Shown one piece after another: positions 46,481-57,247 of a stretch of DNA of 64,000 nucleotides (position 1 is the stretch's first letter; each line of letters starts with the position of its first letter). Under the pieces are notes generated by a model. That model saw only the letters and a program-made list of their open reading frames with translations, was not told the origin of the DNA and did not search any database. Both the position numbers and the translations under genes were made by a program. The DNA is taken from assembly GCF_018474005.1 (NCBI RefSeq), contig NZ_JAHCSH010000001.1, positions 186,001-250,000 on the forward strand, read 5' to 3'. The stretch comes from Curvibacter sp. CHRR-16 (GTDB lineage Bacteria > Pseudomonadota > Gammaproteobacteria > Burkholderiales > Burkholderiaceae_C).

Positions 46481-47318
46481 GCAATTTGTTCGTGAGCGCG
46501 GGGCTGATACTGGGCATGACCTGAAACCACGCCGCAAATGCCAGGCGTGCTTGGTTGAGCAGCATGCCCAAACCATTCACACACGGATTTCCTCGGGCAG
46601 CCGCAACACGCAGCAACCCGGTTTGTAGTGGCACATACACGATGTCTGCCACAACGGCTGTACTGGGCAAGGCCTCCAAAGGCAAGTCCAATTCGGCTTC
46701 ACCGTGCATGCCTTGGTTGGTGGTGTTTACCACCAAGCAAGCGCCTTCAAGCATGGCGGCGCGATCATTCCATGCATGCACGGTAACCGCATTGCCAAAG
46801 GCAGCTTGCAGTGCATACGCCTTGTCGATACTGCGGTTGCACACATGGATGCTGGCAATGCCCGCTTGCAACAGACCTGTGATGATGGCGCGGGCAGCAC
46901 CTCCAGCACCTATGACGCAGGCCTGTCCACCGAGCGTGCGCCACTGGGGGGTGGCATCGTCCAAGCTCTGGATAAAACCGGCACCGTCGGTGTTGCGTCC
47001 TAGCAAAGAGCCATCGGCTTGCACGACCACCGTATTGACCGCGCCAATGTGTTGTGCAGCGGGCTCCACCACATCCACGATATCCATGGCCGCTACTTTG
47101 TGCGGAATGGTCAAGTTGCAGCCCGCAAAGCCCAAAGCTGGCAAGGCGCGCAAAGCCGTGGCCAAGTTCTGAGGCTGCACAGGCAGCGCTACATACGCAC
47201 CGTGTAGTTGGTGCTCAGCCATCCAGTGGTTGTGGATGAGTGGGGAGCGGGAGTGGGCCACTGGCCACCCCATCACTCCGGCAAGGCAATACGACGGCGC
47301 GCTGTGGCTAGCACTCAT
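46467..47318 (-). CDS. aroE: Shikimate dehydrogenase AroE
   Basis: NADP-dependent reduction of 3-dehydroshikimate to shikimate in aromatic amino acid synthesis; 283 residues. VMGWPVAHSRSPLIHNHWMA binds shikimate, NLTIPHKVAAMDIVDVVEP has the catalytic Lys, GRNTDGAGFIQSL the catalytic Asp, and VIGAGGAARAIITGLLQAG the dinucleotide fold. It is 13 nt after rpoD in the convergent sense of reading direction, i.e. downstream of rpoD on the same strand. Confidence 0.96.
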   Translation of the reverse strand: MSASHSAPSYCLAGVMGWPVAHSRSPLIHNHWMAEHQLHGAYVALPVQPQNLATALRALPALGFAGCNLTIPHKVAAMDIVDVVEPAAQHIGAVNTVVVQADGSLLGRNTDGAGFIQSLDDATPQWRTLGGQACVIGAGGAARAIITGLLQAGIASIHVCNRSIDKAYALQAAFGNAVTVHAWNDRAAMLEGACLVVNTTNQGMHGEAELDLPLEALPSTAVVADIVYVPLQTGLLRVAAARGNPCVNGLGMLLNQARLAFAAWFQVMPSISPALTNKLLKSF

Positions 47319-47331
47319 GCATAAACCCCAT

Positions 47332-49683
47332 TTACAGCGAATCAGTGAAGCTGCGCAGCTTGTCCGAGCGGCTGGGGTGTTTGAGCTTGCGCAGCGCCTT
47401 GGCTTCGATCTGGCGGATGCGTTCGCGTGTCACGTCGAACTGCTTGCCCACTTCTTCCAAAGTGTGGTCGCTGGTCATCTCGATACCAAAACGCATGCGC
47501 AGCACCTTGGCTTCGCGCGGTGTGAGGCTGTCCAAAATGTCTTTCACCACATCGCGCAGACCGGCTTGCATCGCGGCTTCGATAGGCGCTGTGTTGGCAC
47601 CGTCCTCGATGAAGTCCCCCAAGTGGCTGTCGTCATCGTCCCCGATCGGCGTTTCCATGGAAATCGGTTCCTTGGCGATCTTCATGATCTTGCGGATCTT
47701 GTCTTCGGGGATGTCCATCTTCTCAGCCAAGACGGAAGCATCGGGCTCAAAGCCAAACTCTTGCAAGTGCTGGCGCGAGATGCGGTTCATCTTGTTGATG
47801 GTTTCGATCATGTGCACCGGGATACGGATGGTGCGGGCCTGGTCCGCGATGGAGCGGGTGATGGCCTGGCGAATCCACCAAGTGGCGTAGGTCGAGAATT
47901 TGTAGCCGCGGCGGTATTCGAACTTGTCCACCGCCTTCATCAAACCGATGTTGCCTTCTTGGATCAGATCCAAGAATTGCAAGCCACGGTTGGTGTACTT
48001 TTTCGCAATCGAGATCACGAGACGCAAGTTGGCCTCGATCATCTCTTTCTTAGCAGCGCGCGAAGCGGCTTCGCCTTGGTTCATGCGCTTGTTGATGTCT
48101 TTGAGCTCATCGAGCGGCACCACCACCGAAGCTTGCAAGTCGATCAGCTTTTGCTGAATGTCTTGCACTGGTGGGATGTTGCGACCCATGATGGCACTCC
48201 ATGGCTTACCAGCAGCGGCTTGCTTTTCGATCCATTTGAGATCGAGCAGGTGCGATGCCACTTTGTTGCCGTTTCTGTCACGGCCACTGAATTCGACAAT
48301 GAATTGCTCTTGCGGGTAACCGCACTTGTCCACAATGATCTTGCGCAGTTCTCGCTCTTTCTTGCGCACGTCATCGACTTGGGCGCGCAACATGTCACAC
48401 AGGCTTTCGATCGCTTTGGCGGTAAAGCGGATGGTCATCAACTCTTCAGAGATGGCCTTCTGTGATTTCATGTAGTTGGGCGTGCCGTAGCCTTCCTTGT
48501 CATAGACCTTGTGCATCTTCTCGAACAAGCTGCGCAGGTTGTCGAACTTTTCCAAGGCTTGGTTTTTCAGTTCTTCGAGCTTTTTGGTCAGCGCTTTGGA
48601 GCCGCCTTTGCCGTCGTCGTCATCGGCTTCGTCAAATTCGTCGAAGTCTTCTTCGGCCACGTAGTCATCGGCTTCGTTGGGGTTGATGAACCCGTCCACA
48701 AAAGTGGTGATAACAATCTTGCCCTCGCGGATTTCTTCGGCTTTTTGCAGAATTTCGGCGATGGTGGCAGGGGAGGCACTGATGGCCTCCATCATGTCCA
48801 TCAATCCGCCTTCGATGCGCTTGGCGATTTCAATTTCACCTTCGCGCGTCAGCAGTTCCACGGTACCCATTTCGCGCATGTACATGCGCACGGGGTCGGT
48901 GGTACGGCCAAATTCGCTGTCCACGGTGGACAGGGCGGCTTCGGCTTCTTCTTCCGCTTCTTCTTCGGTGGTGGCTGCTTGGCCAGTGTTGTTCAGCAAC
49001 AGGGTTTCGGCATCGGGTGTTTGCTCGTACACCGCCACGCCCATGTCGTTGAGCATGGAAATCACCACTTCCAGCGTTTCAGCGTCGACCAGCTTATCGG
49101 GCAAGTGGTCGGAGATTTCGGCATGGGTCAGGTAGCCACGGGTTTTACCCAGTTTGATCAGGGTTTTGAGGCGCTGGCGGCGCTTGACCATTTCCTCTTC
49201 GGTCAGCACGGTTTCGTCCAAGCCAAATTCTTTCATCAAGGCGCGCTCTTTGGCCTTGCTGATCTTCATGCGCAGTGGTTTGGCTTTTTCGCCTGTTTCT
49301 TCCGTAGCGGCTGCTGCTTCCGGCTCTTCGGTCAAATCAGCCTCAATGTCGGACAAGTCCAAATCATCCTCAGATGACGCCGCTGCTCCCTCTTCTTTCT
49401 TGGGCTTGCGTCCACGCTTGGCTGCGGGAGCTGTTGCGCTGGCAGCGGTTTTGGCGGCTGTCTTGGCAGCGGCTTTTTTCGCCGGGGCTTTTTCAGCCTT
49501 GGGCTCAGCAGGCTCTTTGTCTTCTTTAGCAGCGCGGGCGGGTTTGGCTTTTTTCAGCAGTGCGTCTGCTTCGGCAAGCAGGGCTGCTTTGGACTTGGGC
49601 GTCGTCACAGGGGCAGTTTCTTTCTTGGTTGAGGTAGCTTTGGGGCTGCTGGCAGCGCTCTTCGGAGTTTTCGAACTGGGCAT
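47332..49683 (-). CDS. rpoD: RNA polymerase primary sigma factor RpoD
   Basis: Housekeeping sigma-70, 783 residues, longer than E. coli RpoD (613) because of a Lys/Ala/Glu-rich extension over the first 130 or so residues. Region 1.2 has [20 protein letters not shown]; region 2 has [20 protein letters not shown] and [20 protein letters not shown]; region 4 has ALTPREAK-like [18 protein letters not shown] and [24 protein letters not shown] precedes the ATG. Lies downstream of dnaG as in the macromolecular synthesis operon, but rpsU is absent. Confidence 0.99.
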   Translation of the reverse strand: MPSSKTPKSAASSPKATSTKKETAPVTTPKSKAALLAEADALLKKAKPARAAKEDKEPAEPKAEKAPAKKAAAKTAAKTAASATAPAAKRGRKPKKEEGAAASSEDDLDLSDIEADLTEEPEAAAATEETGEKAKPLRMKISKAKERALMKEFGLDETVLTEEEMVKRRQRLKTLIKLGKTRGYLTHAEISDHLPDKLVDAETLEVVISMLNDMGVAVYEQTPDAETLLLNNTGQAATTEEEAEEEAEAALSTVDSEFGRTTDPVRMYMREMGTVELLTREGEIEIAKRIEGGLMDMMEAISASPATIAEILQKAEEIREGKIVITTFVDGFINPNEADDYVAEEDFDEFDEADDDDGKGGSKALTKKLEELKNQALEKFDNLRSLFEKMHKVYDKEGYGTPNYMKSQKAISEELMTIRFTAKAIESLCDMLRAQVDDVRKKERELRKIIVDKCGYPQEQFIVEFSGRDRNGNKVASHLLDLKWIEKQAAAGKPWSAIMGRNIPPVQDIQQKLIDLQASVVVPLDELKDINKRMNQGEAASRAAKKEMIEANLRLVISIAKKYTNRGLQFLDLIQEGNIGLMKAVDKFEYRRGYKFSTYATWWIRQAITRSIADQARTIRIPVHMIETINKMNRISRQHLQEFGFEPDASVLAEKMDIPEDKIRKIMKIAKEPISMETPIGDDDDSHLGDFIEDGANTAPIEAAMQAGLRDVVKDILDSLTPREAKVLRMRFGIEMTSDHTLEEVGKQFDVTRERIRQIEAKALRKLKHPSRSDKLRSFTDSL

Positions 49684-49874
49684 GAAAAAACCTCGTGGAT
49701 CAACGAAAGCAGATGTGACGACCCAGACGGGACGTCCGACTTACTGGTAGAAACAGAGGCAAGAGAGAAGGGCGAACATTTGGTGTGCAGTCCTTGCGGT
49801 GAGCGGCGCTGGACGTTGTAGTCGCTGTGGCCTGTCCGGAGGTATTGCTGTCGCGCTTGCCAGATTTGGGAAGG

Positions 49875-49880
49875 ATTATA
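49875..49880 (-). promoter_or_regulatory. Possible -10 box for rpoD at the dnaG stop codon
   Basis: A perfect TATAAT on the minus strand overlaps the dnaG TAA and leaves a leader of about 190 nt before rpoD. No strong -35 is visible at the right distance, so this is tentative. The 49684-49874 spacer has no gene. Confidence 0.35.
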
Positions 49881-51963
49881 CCGCGCTTGACAACAAGGCT
49901 TGACTGAGTTCCTTGCTGCGTTGCAGGCATTCGCGGTAGCTTTGTTGCGCGGTCGCGTCGTGCGCCATGGTCTGGGCCAGCTCGTTCATGTAGTCCTTGA
50001 TGTGATCAAGCAGCATGCGGTTGAGCACATCGCGCAGGTCTTTGTAACAGTCTTGGGCGCTTTGCGGTTTGGTGGCATTGTCCGCTGTTAAGCGGCGCAG
50101 CAGGTCTTCGCCGGGGTGGCCGGTTAGCTGTTCCAGCAGTGCCATGTGGGCCAGTGGGCCGTGCTCGTGTAGCTGGTTGTCCAGCCAGACAAACAACTCG
50201 CCATACGGGGCGGGTAAATGGCAGAGCAGGTTGTGGTCTTCGTGTGTGAGTTGCAGCCACAGTTCGCTGTGCAAAAAGATCAGGCGCACGGCGAAATCCG
50301 CCCGCGTGTCCAAACGCCCTCGGCGTGGGCGGTTGCTGGCCAATTCCTTGCGCCCAAAACCGTTACCACGGCCGTTATTCCACTGGCCTTTGCCACCCAA
50401 ATTTTTGCCAAAACCATTCCCAGATCGCCAGTTGGAGGCAGGCTGTTCGCCATCGCGCGGGTCTATGCCCGCGTCATATCGGTTGCTGCGCGGTGGCTTT
50501 GGCTGGCTGCTATAGCCTGCGTTTTCTTCGTAGGGAATGCCATCTTCCCAAACGGATGGTTCAGCAGCTGACGCAGGCCCTGCAGGGCGGGGGCTGTTGC
50601 TGTTTCCGTAGCGCTCCCCTTGGGCTGGGTGTGTTGCTGTTGGGCGACCTGCTTGGGAGGCGTCAGCCCACAACTTTTCCAGTTGCTCCAGCGGTACTTG
50701 GGCTTTTTGCGCCAACTCTATGGTGAGTTGCACCTTCAGACCCCCTTGGGGCAACTGTTGCCACAGCGGTTTGGCCAGCTTGAGCAATTGCGCACGCCCC
50801 TCGGCTGTGTGCAGTTGGCATTGGTGCTCCAGTGTGTCGAACAGGAATTGACTCAAGGGCGTGGCGTTTTGCACCTGTTCCTCAAAGCGCTCTGGCCCGT
50901 AGGCGCGGATGTAGCTGTCTGGGTCGTGCTCGGCAGGCAAAAACAAAAACTGGATGCTGCGCCCATCGGTGGCGTAGGCCAAGCTGGTTTCCAGCGCTTT
51001 GCCTGCAGCGCGGCGGCCAGCGGCATCGCCGTCAAAACTGAATACGAGTTTGTCGGTGAAGCGAAATATCTTGTGCACATGGTCGGCTGTGCACGCTGTG
51101 CCCAGCGTCGCCACGCTGTTGGGAAACCCTAGCTGCGCCAGCGCCACCACGTCCATATAGCCTTCGGTGATCAGCACATAGCCTTTCTCGCGGATGGCCT
51201 GGCGTGCCTCAAACAAGCCGTACAGCTCTTTGCCTTTGTTAAACACCTCGGTTTCGGGTGAGTTGAGGTATTTGGGTTTTTCATCCCCCAGCACACGCCC
51301 ACCAAAGCCTATGCATTCGCCGTTCACATTGCGGATGGGGAACATCAGTCGGTGGCGGAAGCGGTCGTAGCGGCGCTCTTGGCCGTCTTGTCCTTCGCCC
51401 ACGATGACGAGGCCGCTATCGACCAAGCTGGCGTCGTCGTAGTGCGGGAACACGCTGGCCAGCATGCGCCAGTTGTCGGGCGAGAAGCCCAATTGAAAGC
51501 GCTTGGCAATCTGGCCAGACAGGCCGCGCTGTTTGCAGTAGGCAATGGCCTCGGGCGACTGCTTGAGCTGCTGCTGGTAGGCCTTGGCGGCTTGCTCCAA
51601 CACGCTGCTGAGCATCTGGCGGCGGTCTTTTTGCTGGCGCTCCAGCGCGGGATTGCGGTTGGGGTTGTGCTCTTCGGGCACTTTCATGCCCATTTGGCCT
51701 GCCAGTTGCTGCACGGCTTCCACAAAGCTCATGCCGCTGTGCTCCATCAAAAAGCCAATCACGTTGCCGTTCTTGCCGCAGCCAAAGCAGTGGAAAAACT
51801 GTTTGGTTGGGCTGACGGTGAAGGAGGGGCTTTTTTCACTGTGGAAAGGGCACAGGCCTTGGAAGTTGGCCCCGGCTTTCTTCAACTGCACGTAGCGACC
51901 CACCACCTCCACCACATCGGCGCGGGCGATCAAGTCCTGAATAAAGCTTTGGGGAATGGCCAT
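49876..51963 (-). CDS. dnaG: DNA primase DnaG
   Basis: Makes RNA primers at the replication fork; 695 residues against 581 in E. coli. The zinc-binding domain has LCPFHSEKSPSFTVSPTKQF and HCFGCGKNGNVIGFLMEHSG; the catalytic core has YVLITEGYMDVVALAQLGF and VFSFDGDAAGRRAAGKALE (TOPRIM). A long Pro/Gly/Arg/Asn-rich linker of about 120 residues (around 445-560) separates the core from the helicase-binding end. The linker explains the extra length. Confidence 0.98.
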   Translation of the reverse strand: MAIPQSFIQDLIARADVVEVVGRYVQLKKAGANFQGLCPFHSEKSPSFTVSPTKQFFHCFGCGKNGNVIGFLMEHSGMSFVEAVQQLAGQMGMKVPEEHNPNRNPALERQQKDRRQMLSSVLEQAAKAYQQQLKQSPEAIAYCKQRGLSGQIAKRFQLGFSPDNWRMLASVFPHYDDASLVDSGLVIVGEGQDGQERRYDRFRHRLMFPIRNVNGECIGFGGRVLGDEKPKYLNSPETEVFNKGKELYGLFEARQAIREKGYVLITEGYMDVVALAQLGFPNSVATLGTACTADHVHKIFRFTDKLVFSFDGDAAGRRAAGKALETSLAYATDGRSIQFLFLPAEHDPDSYIRAYGPERFEEQVQNATPLSQFLFDTLEHQCQLHTAEGRAQLLKLAKPLWQQLPQGGLKVQLTIELAQKAQVPLEQLEKLWADASQAGRPTATHPAQGERYGNSNSPRPAGPASAAEPSVWEDGIPYEENAGYSSQPKPPRSNRYDAGIDPRDGEQPASNWRSGNGFGKNLGGKGQWNNGRGNGFGRKELASNRPRRGRLDTRADFAVRLIFLHSELWLQLTHEDHNLLCHLPAPYGELFVWLDNQLHEHGPLAHMALLEQLTGHPGEDLLRRLTADNATKPQSAQDCYKDLRDVLNRMLLDHIKDYMNELAQTMAHDATAQQSYRECLQRSKELSQALLSSAV

Positions 51964-52080
51964 GGAGGGGATTGTAAAAACAGCGCGGCTTGCTTTAGGT
52001 CAGCTTTTGGGTGCACAGTGGCGGGCTTGGGGGACAGATGCGGCGACAATCCGCGGCTCTGAATTGGAAGAGAGTGTGAC

Positions 52081-53334
52081 ATGGTGTGCGTAAACGACTT
52101 TCGCATGCGACTGGGCCAGCACGAGCTGGTGCCAATCGTGATTGGTGGCATGGGTGTGGATATCTCCACTGCCGACTTGGCGCTGGAAGCTGCCCGACTG
52201 GGGGGGGTGGGCCATATTTCGGACGCGATGATCAAAACCGTCACCGACCGCCGCTACCAGACCAAGTTCGTGAAAGCCAAGCAAGCGCTCTACAAGCACA
52301 ACATGGATTCGATGGACAAGTCCTCCGTCAAGTTCAGCCTAGAAGACTTGGCCGAAGCCACCCGCTTGCACGTGCGCCACACCATGGAGCGCAAGCAAGG
52401 CAGTGGGATGATTTTTATCAACTGCATGGAAAAGCTCACTATGAACGGCCCCAAGGACACCTTGGCCGTGCGTTTGAACGCTGCGCTGGACGCCGGCATT
52501 GACGGCATCACCTTGGCGGCGGGTTTGCACCTGGGCTCTTTTGCGCTCATGGAAGCCAATCCGCGTTTTCGGCAGGCCAAGCTGGGCATCATCGTCTCGT
52601 CAGTGCGCGCGCTGCAGTTGTTCTTGAAGAAAAACTCACGCCTGAACCGCCTGCCCGACTACGTGGTGGTGGAAGGCCCCTTGGCTGGTGGTCACTTGGG
52701 CTTTGGCATGGACTGGGCCAACTACAGCCTGCAAACCATTGTGCAAGAGGTGCTGGACTACCTGCGCCAAGAGCAACTGGAGATTCCGGTGATTGCTGCT
52801 GGTGGCGTCTTCACCGGTTCAGACGCCGTGCGCTACCTGCAAATGGGTGCTGCAGGCGTGCAAGTGGCCACCCGCTTTACTGTCACCCGCGAATGCGGCT
52901 TGCCTGACGATGTGAAGCAGGAATACTTCAAAGCCAGTGAAGACGATATCGAGGTCAACGAAATATCGCCCACGGGTTACCCCATGCGCATGATCAAGGC
53001 CAGCCCGGGCATTGGCGATGGCATTCGCCCCAACTGCGAAGCCTATGGCTACCTGCTGGATGCCAATGGCCGCTGCGCCTACGTGGACTCGTACAACCGC
53101 GAAGCGCAGGCCCACCCCGGCGAGCGCCGCCTGAGCGTGTACGACAAAACCTGCTTGTGCACCCACATGCGCAACTTCGCCATCTGGACCTGCGGCCAGC
53201 TCACGTGGCGCCTCAAAGACACCAGCCTGCGCCTGCCCGATGGCAGCTACCAATTGCTGACGGCGGAACACGTGTTCAAGGACTACCAGTTCAGCGAAAA
53301 CGAGCAAATTCGTTTGCCTGACCCTGCAGTCTGA
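52081..53334 (+). CDS. Nitronate monooxygenase-like flavoprotein with Cys-rich C-terminus
   Basis: 417 residues. FMN-type TIM barrel: LVPIVIGGMGVDISTADLAL, VVEGPLAGGHLGFGMDW with the His of the FMN loop, and IPVIAAGGVFTGSDAVRYLQ. It is about 90 residues longer than the relative at 39277, with a C-terminal part containing clustered cysteines (DKTCLCTHMRNF, WTCGQLTW) that might bind a metal or Fe-S centre. The start ATG 52081 lies after GAGTGTGAC, without a strong ribosome site. Substrate unknown. Confidence 0.86.
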   Translation: MVCVNDFRMRLGQHELVPIVIGGMGVDISTADLALEAARLGGVGHISDAMIKTVTDRRYQTKFVKAKQALYKHNMDSMDKSSVKFSLEDLAEATRLHVRHTMERKQGSGMIFINCMEKLTMNGPKDTLAVRLNAALDAGIDGITLAAGLHLGSFALMEANPRFRQAKLGIIVSSVRALQLFLKKNSRLNRLPDYVVVEGPLAGGHLGFGMDWANYSLQTIVQEVLDYLRQEQLEIPVIAAGGVFTGSDAVRYLQMGAAGVQVATRFTVTRECGLPDDVKQEYFKASEDDIEVNEISPTGYPMRMIKASPGIGDGIRPNCEAYGYLLDANGRCAYVDSYNREAQAHPGERRLSVYDKTCLCTHMRNFAIWTCGQLTWRLKDTSLRLPDGSYQLLTAEHVFKDYQFSENEQIRLPDPAV

Positions 53335-53342
53335 AAGGGTTT

Positions 53343-53395
53343 GCTATCAAATTAATAGCTGCTACAGCTTGTCTATCAAGCTCTAGCGGCTATTT
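53343..53395 (+). repeat. Dispersed hairpin repeat, full intergenic copy (terminator-like)
   Basis: Two hairpins in a row: GCTAT(CAAATTA)ATAGC, then CTACAGCTTG(TCTAT)CAAGCTCTAG, followed by CGGCTATTTTT. It starts 9 nt after the previous stop and probably works as its terminator. Related copies occur inside three genes in this window. I recognise this kind of sequence from Comamonadaceae genomes. Confidence 0.8.
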
Positions 53396-53502
53396 TTATT
53401 ACAAAAGGCGGATGAAAATGCCTTTCTGCAGAGCGCGCCGGAGCACGCGCCTAGAATCACGCTTGCTTTAGACGTTTTTCACCCCTCATTCTTTCCACAC
53501 CC

Positions 53503-55362
53503 ATGCCTGCTTACCGTTCCAAAACCTCCACCGCTGGTCGCAATATGGCTGGTGCGCGCTCTCTGTGGCGTGCCACTGGCATGAAGGATGCTGATTTCAG
53601 CAAGCCCATCATTGCGGTGGTCAACAGCTTCACCCAGTTCGTGCCGGGTCACGTGCACCTGAAGGATTTGGGCCAACTGGTGGCACGCGAGATTGAAGCC
53701 GCGGGCGGTGTGGCCAAAGAGTTCAATACCATCGCCGTGGACGATGGCATTGCCATGGGCCACGACGGCATGCTCTATTCGCTGCCCAGCCGCGACATCA
53801 TTGCCGATTCGGTGGAGTACATGGTGGGCGCGCACTGCGCCGACGCCATGGTGTGCATCTCCAACTGCGACAAGATCACCCCCGGCATGCTGATGGCCGC
53901 GATGCGCCTGAACATCCCCGTGGTGTTTGTCTCCGGTGGCCCCATGGAAGCGGGCAAGGCCAAGCTGGCCGTGCCCGGTACGCAAACCATTGAAATCAAG
54001 AAGCTCGACCTGATCGACGCCATGGTGATGGCCGCCGATAGCAAGGTGGATGACGCTACCGTGGCCGAAGTCGAGCGCAGCGCTTGCCCCACCTGCGGTA
54101 GCTGCTCGGGCATGTTCACCGCCAACTCCATGAATTGCTTGACCGAGGCGCTGGGCCTCTCGCTGCCGGGCAATGGCACGGTGGTGGCCACCCACGCCGA
54201 CCGCGAGCAACTCTTCAAGCGGGCAGGTCGCTTGGTGGTGGAACTGTGCCAGCGCTACTACGAGCAAGAAGATGAAACCGTGCTGCCCCGCTCCATGGGC
54301 TTTAAGGCATTTGAAAACGCCATGACGCTGGACATCGCCATGGGCGGCTCCACCAACACCATCTTGCACATTCTGGCCATTGCGCAAGAGGCGGGGATCG
54401 ACTTCACCATGAAGGACATTGATCGCCTCTCGCGCGTGGTGCCCCAACTGTGCAAGGTTGCGCCCAACACCAACAAGTACCACATCGAAGACGTGCACCG
54501 CGCAGGCGGTATTTACGGCATCTTGGGCGAGTTGGCCCGCGCTGGCAAACTGCACACCGATGTGCCCACCGTGCACACCCCCACGCTGGGCCAGGCGCTG
54601 GAGCAGTGGGACGTGATGCGCCAGCCCTCGGCTGCCGTGCAAGAGTTCTACAAAGCAGGCCCCGCAGGCATTCCCACCCAAGTGGCCTTTAGCCAAAGCA
54701 CCCGCTGGCCCAGTTTGGATACCGACCGCGTAGGCGGCTGCATCCGCTCGTTTGACAATGCTTTCTCCAAAGAGGGCGGCTTGGCCGTGCTGTACGGCAA
54801 CATCGCCCTAGACGGTTGCGTGGTCAAAACCGCCGGCGTGGATGACTCGCTGCTGGTGTTTGAAGGCACCGCCCACGTCACCGAGTCGCAAGACGAAGCC
54901 GTGGCCAACATCTTGGCTGACAAGGTCAAAGCGGGCGACGTGGTGGTGGTGCGCTACGAAGGCCCCAAGGGCGGCCCTGGCATGCAGGAAATGCTCTACC
55001 CGACCAGCTACATCAAGTCCAAGGGCTTGGGCAAAGCCTGCGCATTGCTGACCGATGGCCGTTTCTCCGGCGGTACCTCGGGCTTGTCCATCGGCCATTG
55101 CTCGCCCGAAGCGGCAGCGGGCGGTGCGATTGGTTTGGTACAAAACGGCGACCGCATCCGCATCGACATCCCCAACCGCAGCATCAACGTGCTGGTGAGC
55201 GAGGACGAGTTGGCCCGCCGCCGCGCTGCCCAAGATGCCAAGGGCTGGAAGCCTGCCCAACCACGCCCCCGCAAAGTGTCGGCTGCGCTCAAGGCCTACG
55301 CCTTGCTCGCTACCTCGGCCGACAAAGGCGCGGTACGCGACTTGCGTATGCTGGAGGATTAA
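53503..55362 (+). CDS. ilvD: Dihydroxy-acid dehydratase IlvD
   Basis: Fe-S enzyme of branched-chain amino acid and CoA biosynthesis; 619 residues. Cluster ligands are visible in [18 protein letters not shown] and [20 protein letters not shown]; the end has [20 protein letters not shown]. The leader between 53403 and 53502 has a small AAAGGC...GCCTTT hairpin but no obvious attenuator peptide. The ATG at 53503 has no strong ribosome site. Confidence 0.98.
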   Translation: MPAYRSKTSTAGRNMAGARSLWRATGMKDADFSKPIIAVVNSFTQFVPGHVHLKDLGQLVAREIEAAGGVAKEFNTIAVDDGIAMGHDGMLYSLPSRDIIADSVEYMVGAHCADAMVCISNCDKITPGMLMAAMRLNIPVVFVSGGPMEAGKAKLAVPGTQTIEIKKLDLIDAMVMAADSKVDDATVAEVERSACPTCGSCSGMFTANSMNCLTEALGLSLPGNGTVVATHADREQLFKRAGRLVVELCQRYYEQEDETVLPRSMGFKAFENAMTLDIAMGGSTNTILHILAIAQEAGIDFTMKDIDRLSRVVPQLCKVAPNTNKYHIEDVHRAGGIYGILGELARAGKLHTDVPTVHTPTLGQALEQWDVMRQPSAAVQEFYKAGPAGIPTQVAFSQSTRWPSLDTDRVGGCIRSFDNAFSKEGGLAVLYGNIALDGCVVKTAGVDDSLLVFEGTAHVTESQDEAVANILADKVKAGDVVVVRYEGPKGGPGMQEMLYPTSYIKSKGLGKACALLTDGRFSGGTSGLSIGHCSPEAAAGGAIGLVQNGDRIRIDIPNRSINVLVSEDELARRRAAQDAKGWKPAQPRPRKVSAALKAYALLATSADKGAVRDLRMLED

Positions 55363-55429
55363 GGCTGGTCTTTCGCGTTTTTGTTTTCGTTTTACCCATG
55401 GCCGCCGCAGGCGGAGAAGGAGGACTGTT

Positions 55430-56137
55430 GTGAACAAGGTGTATCCCAGCGCAGCGCTGGCCCTGCAGGGGTTGGTGCGCGACAACCAGTTGTTGGCCGT
55501 GGGGGGCTTTGGCCTGTGCGGCATCCCCGAGGCCTTGATCGACGCGCTCAAAGACAGCGGTGTGCAAGGCCTGACCGTTATTTCCAACAACGCTGGCGTG
55601 GACGGCTTTGGTTTGGGTAAGCTGCTAGAGACGCGGCAGATCAAGAAAATGATCTCCAGCTACGTGGGCGAGAACAAAGAGTTCGAGCGCCAGTACTTGG
55701 CAGGCGAACTGGAGCTGGAATTCACCCCTCAAGGCACGCTGGCCGAAAAGTTGCGCGCAGGCGGCGCTGGCATTCCAGCCTTTTTCACCAAAACGGGTGT
55801 GGGCACCATCGTGGCCGATGGCAAAGAGCTGCGCGAGTTTGACGGCGAAACCTACGTCATGGAGCGCGCCTTGGTGCCTGACGTCGCCTTGGTCAAAGCC
55901 TATCGCGCCGACAAGTCCGGCAACCTGCAGTTCCGCTACACCGCCCGCAACTTCAACCCCGCCGTGGCCATGGCGGGCAAGGTCACGGTAGTGGAAGTGG
56001 AAGAGATTGTGGAAACCGGCGACATGCCCCCCGATAGCGTGCACCTGCCCGGCATCTACGTGCACCGCATCGTGCACAACCCCCACCCTGAAAAGCGCAT
56101 CGAAAAACGCACCATCACCGCCAAGGAAGGAGCCTGA
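55430..56137 (+). CDS. scoA: 3-Oxoacid CoA-transferase subunit A
   Basis: 235 residues from the GTG at 55430, chosen because AAGGAGG lies 8 nt upstream; the longer frame back to 55235 overlaps ilv[21 protein letters not shown] is the CoA-transferase subunit A signature, and the end [20 protein letters not shown] is typical of succinyl-CoA:3-ketoacid transferases. It moves CoA from succinyl-CoA to acetoacetate with subunit B, 2 nt downstream, and could activate acetoacetate from the tyrosine pathway. Confidence 0.94.
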   Translation: MNKVYPSAALALQGLVRDNQLLAVGGFGLCGIPEALIDALKDSGVQGLTVISNNAGVDGFGLGKLLETRQIKKMISSYVGENKEFERQYLAGELELEFTPQGTLAEKLRAGGAGIPAFFTKTGVGTIVADGKELREFDGETYVMERALVPDVALVKAYRADKSGNLQFRYTARNFNPAVAMAGKVTVVEVEEIVETGDMPPDSVHLPGIYVHRIVHNPHPEKRIEKRTITAKEGA

Positions 56138-56139
56138 CC

Positions 56140-56778
56140 ATGCCCTGGAACCAAGACCAAATGGCTGCCCGCGCAGCCCAAGAGTTGGAAGACGGTTTTT
56201 ATGTCAACCTCGGTATCGGTATCCCCACGCTGGTGGCCAACCATGTGCCTGACGACAAAGAAGTGTGGCTGCAGTCCGAAAACGGCATGCTGGGCATAGG
56301 TCCTTTTCCCACCGAAGACCAAGTGGACGCCGACCTCATCAATGCCGGCAAGCAAACCGTCACCACCATCAAAGGTTCGTCCATTTTTGGTAGCCACGAG
56401 AGCTTTGCCATGATTCGGGGCGGCAAGATCAACCTGTCCATTTTGGGGGCCATGCAAGTGACTGCCAATGGCGATCTGGCCAACTGGATGATTCCGGGCA
56501 AGATGGTCAAAGGCATGGGCGGTGCCATGGATTTGGTGGCTGGCGTCAAGCGCGTCATCGTGCTCATGGAGCATGTGGCCAAAAAGAAAGACGGCAGCGA
56601 AGACCTCAAGATCGTCCCCCAATGCACCTTGCCCCTGACGGGCGTGGGTGTGGTCGATCGCATCATCACCGACTTGGGCGTCATGGACGTCACCCCCCAA
56701 GGTCTCAAGCTGGTGGAGCTGGCCCCTGACGTGACCCGCGAACACATTCAATCCAAAACTGGCGTGCCATTGCTGTAA
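56140..56778 (+). CDS. scoB: 3-Oxoacid CoA-transferase subunit B
   Basis: 212 residues. The catalytic Glu is in [15 protein letters not shown], the subunit B signature. [20 protein letters not shown] near the start and [20 protein letters not shown] near the end are typical. GGAGCCTGACC precedes the ATG. Forms the heteromeric enzyme with subunit A. Confidence 0.95.
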   Translation: MPWNQDQMAARAAQELEDGFYVNLGIGIPTLVANHVPDDKEVWLQSENGMLGIGPFPTEDQVDADLINAGKQTVTTIKGSSIFGSHESFAMIRGGKINLSILGAMQVTANGDLANWMIPGKMVKGMGGAMDLVAGVKRVIVLMEHVAKKKDGSEDLKIVPQCTLPLTGVGVVDRIITDLGVMDVTPQGLKLVELAPDVTREHIQSKTGVPLL

Positions 56779-56791
56779 GTGCTTTTCACCC

Positions 56792-57247
56792 ATGTCCAAA
56801 GCCCTCAAATTCCTCATCTTCCTGTTTGTTGTGTTGTTCTTGGCGACGGGCGCTTTGCTCGTGGTCATCGTCAACGCCGATGACAACCCCGCCCCCTGGA
56901 TAGCCATGCTGGTGCGCAACCACGTCATCGTGTTTGTGTGGCATTTGGCCTGTTGGATGCTGCTGGGCATGTTTGCCAACTACTACTGGGATTTGTTCAA
57001 CATGGGCTTGGGGCTGGAGTACATGCAGGTGGGGCGCATCGTGCTGCCGCTGCTGGTCTCGCCCATTGTGTTTTACCCCGTGTACACCCTGTGGCTGGCC
57101 AGCACCTCGCAAAGCTACGTGCTGTTTGACGTCATCGCCTTCCAAAGCGGTTTCTTCTGGCAAGCCCTGTTTACCAAGGCCAAACCGCTGGAAGTGAACA
57201 ACCCCAACAACATCCCTTGGTCGGTGAACAACGGGCGGGGACGGTGA
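56792..57247 (+). CDS. Small integral membrane protein, function unknown
   Basis: 151 residues with four predicted transmembrane helices: FLIFLFVVLFLATGALLVVIV, HVIVFVWHLACWMLLGMFAN (in part), IVLPLLVSPIVFYPVYTLWL and a fourth near residue 115. The C-terminus is polar (KPLEVNNPNNIPWSVNN). I recognise no family. It follows scoB by 13 nt and may be in that operon. Codon use is like its neighbours, so it is a real gene. Confidence 0.7.
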   Translation: MSKALKFLIFLFVVLFLATGALLVVIVNADDNPAPWIAMLVRNHVIVFVWHLACWMLLGMFANYYWDLFNMGLGLEYMQVGRIVLPLLVSPIVFYPVYTLWLASTSQSYVLFDVIAFQSGFFWQALFTKAKPLEVNNPNNIPWSVNNGRGR

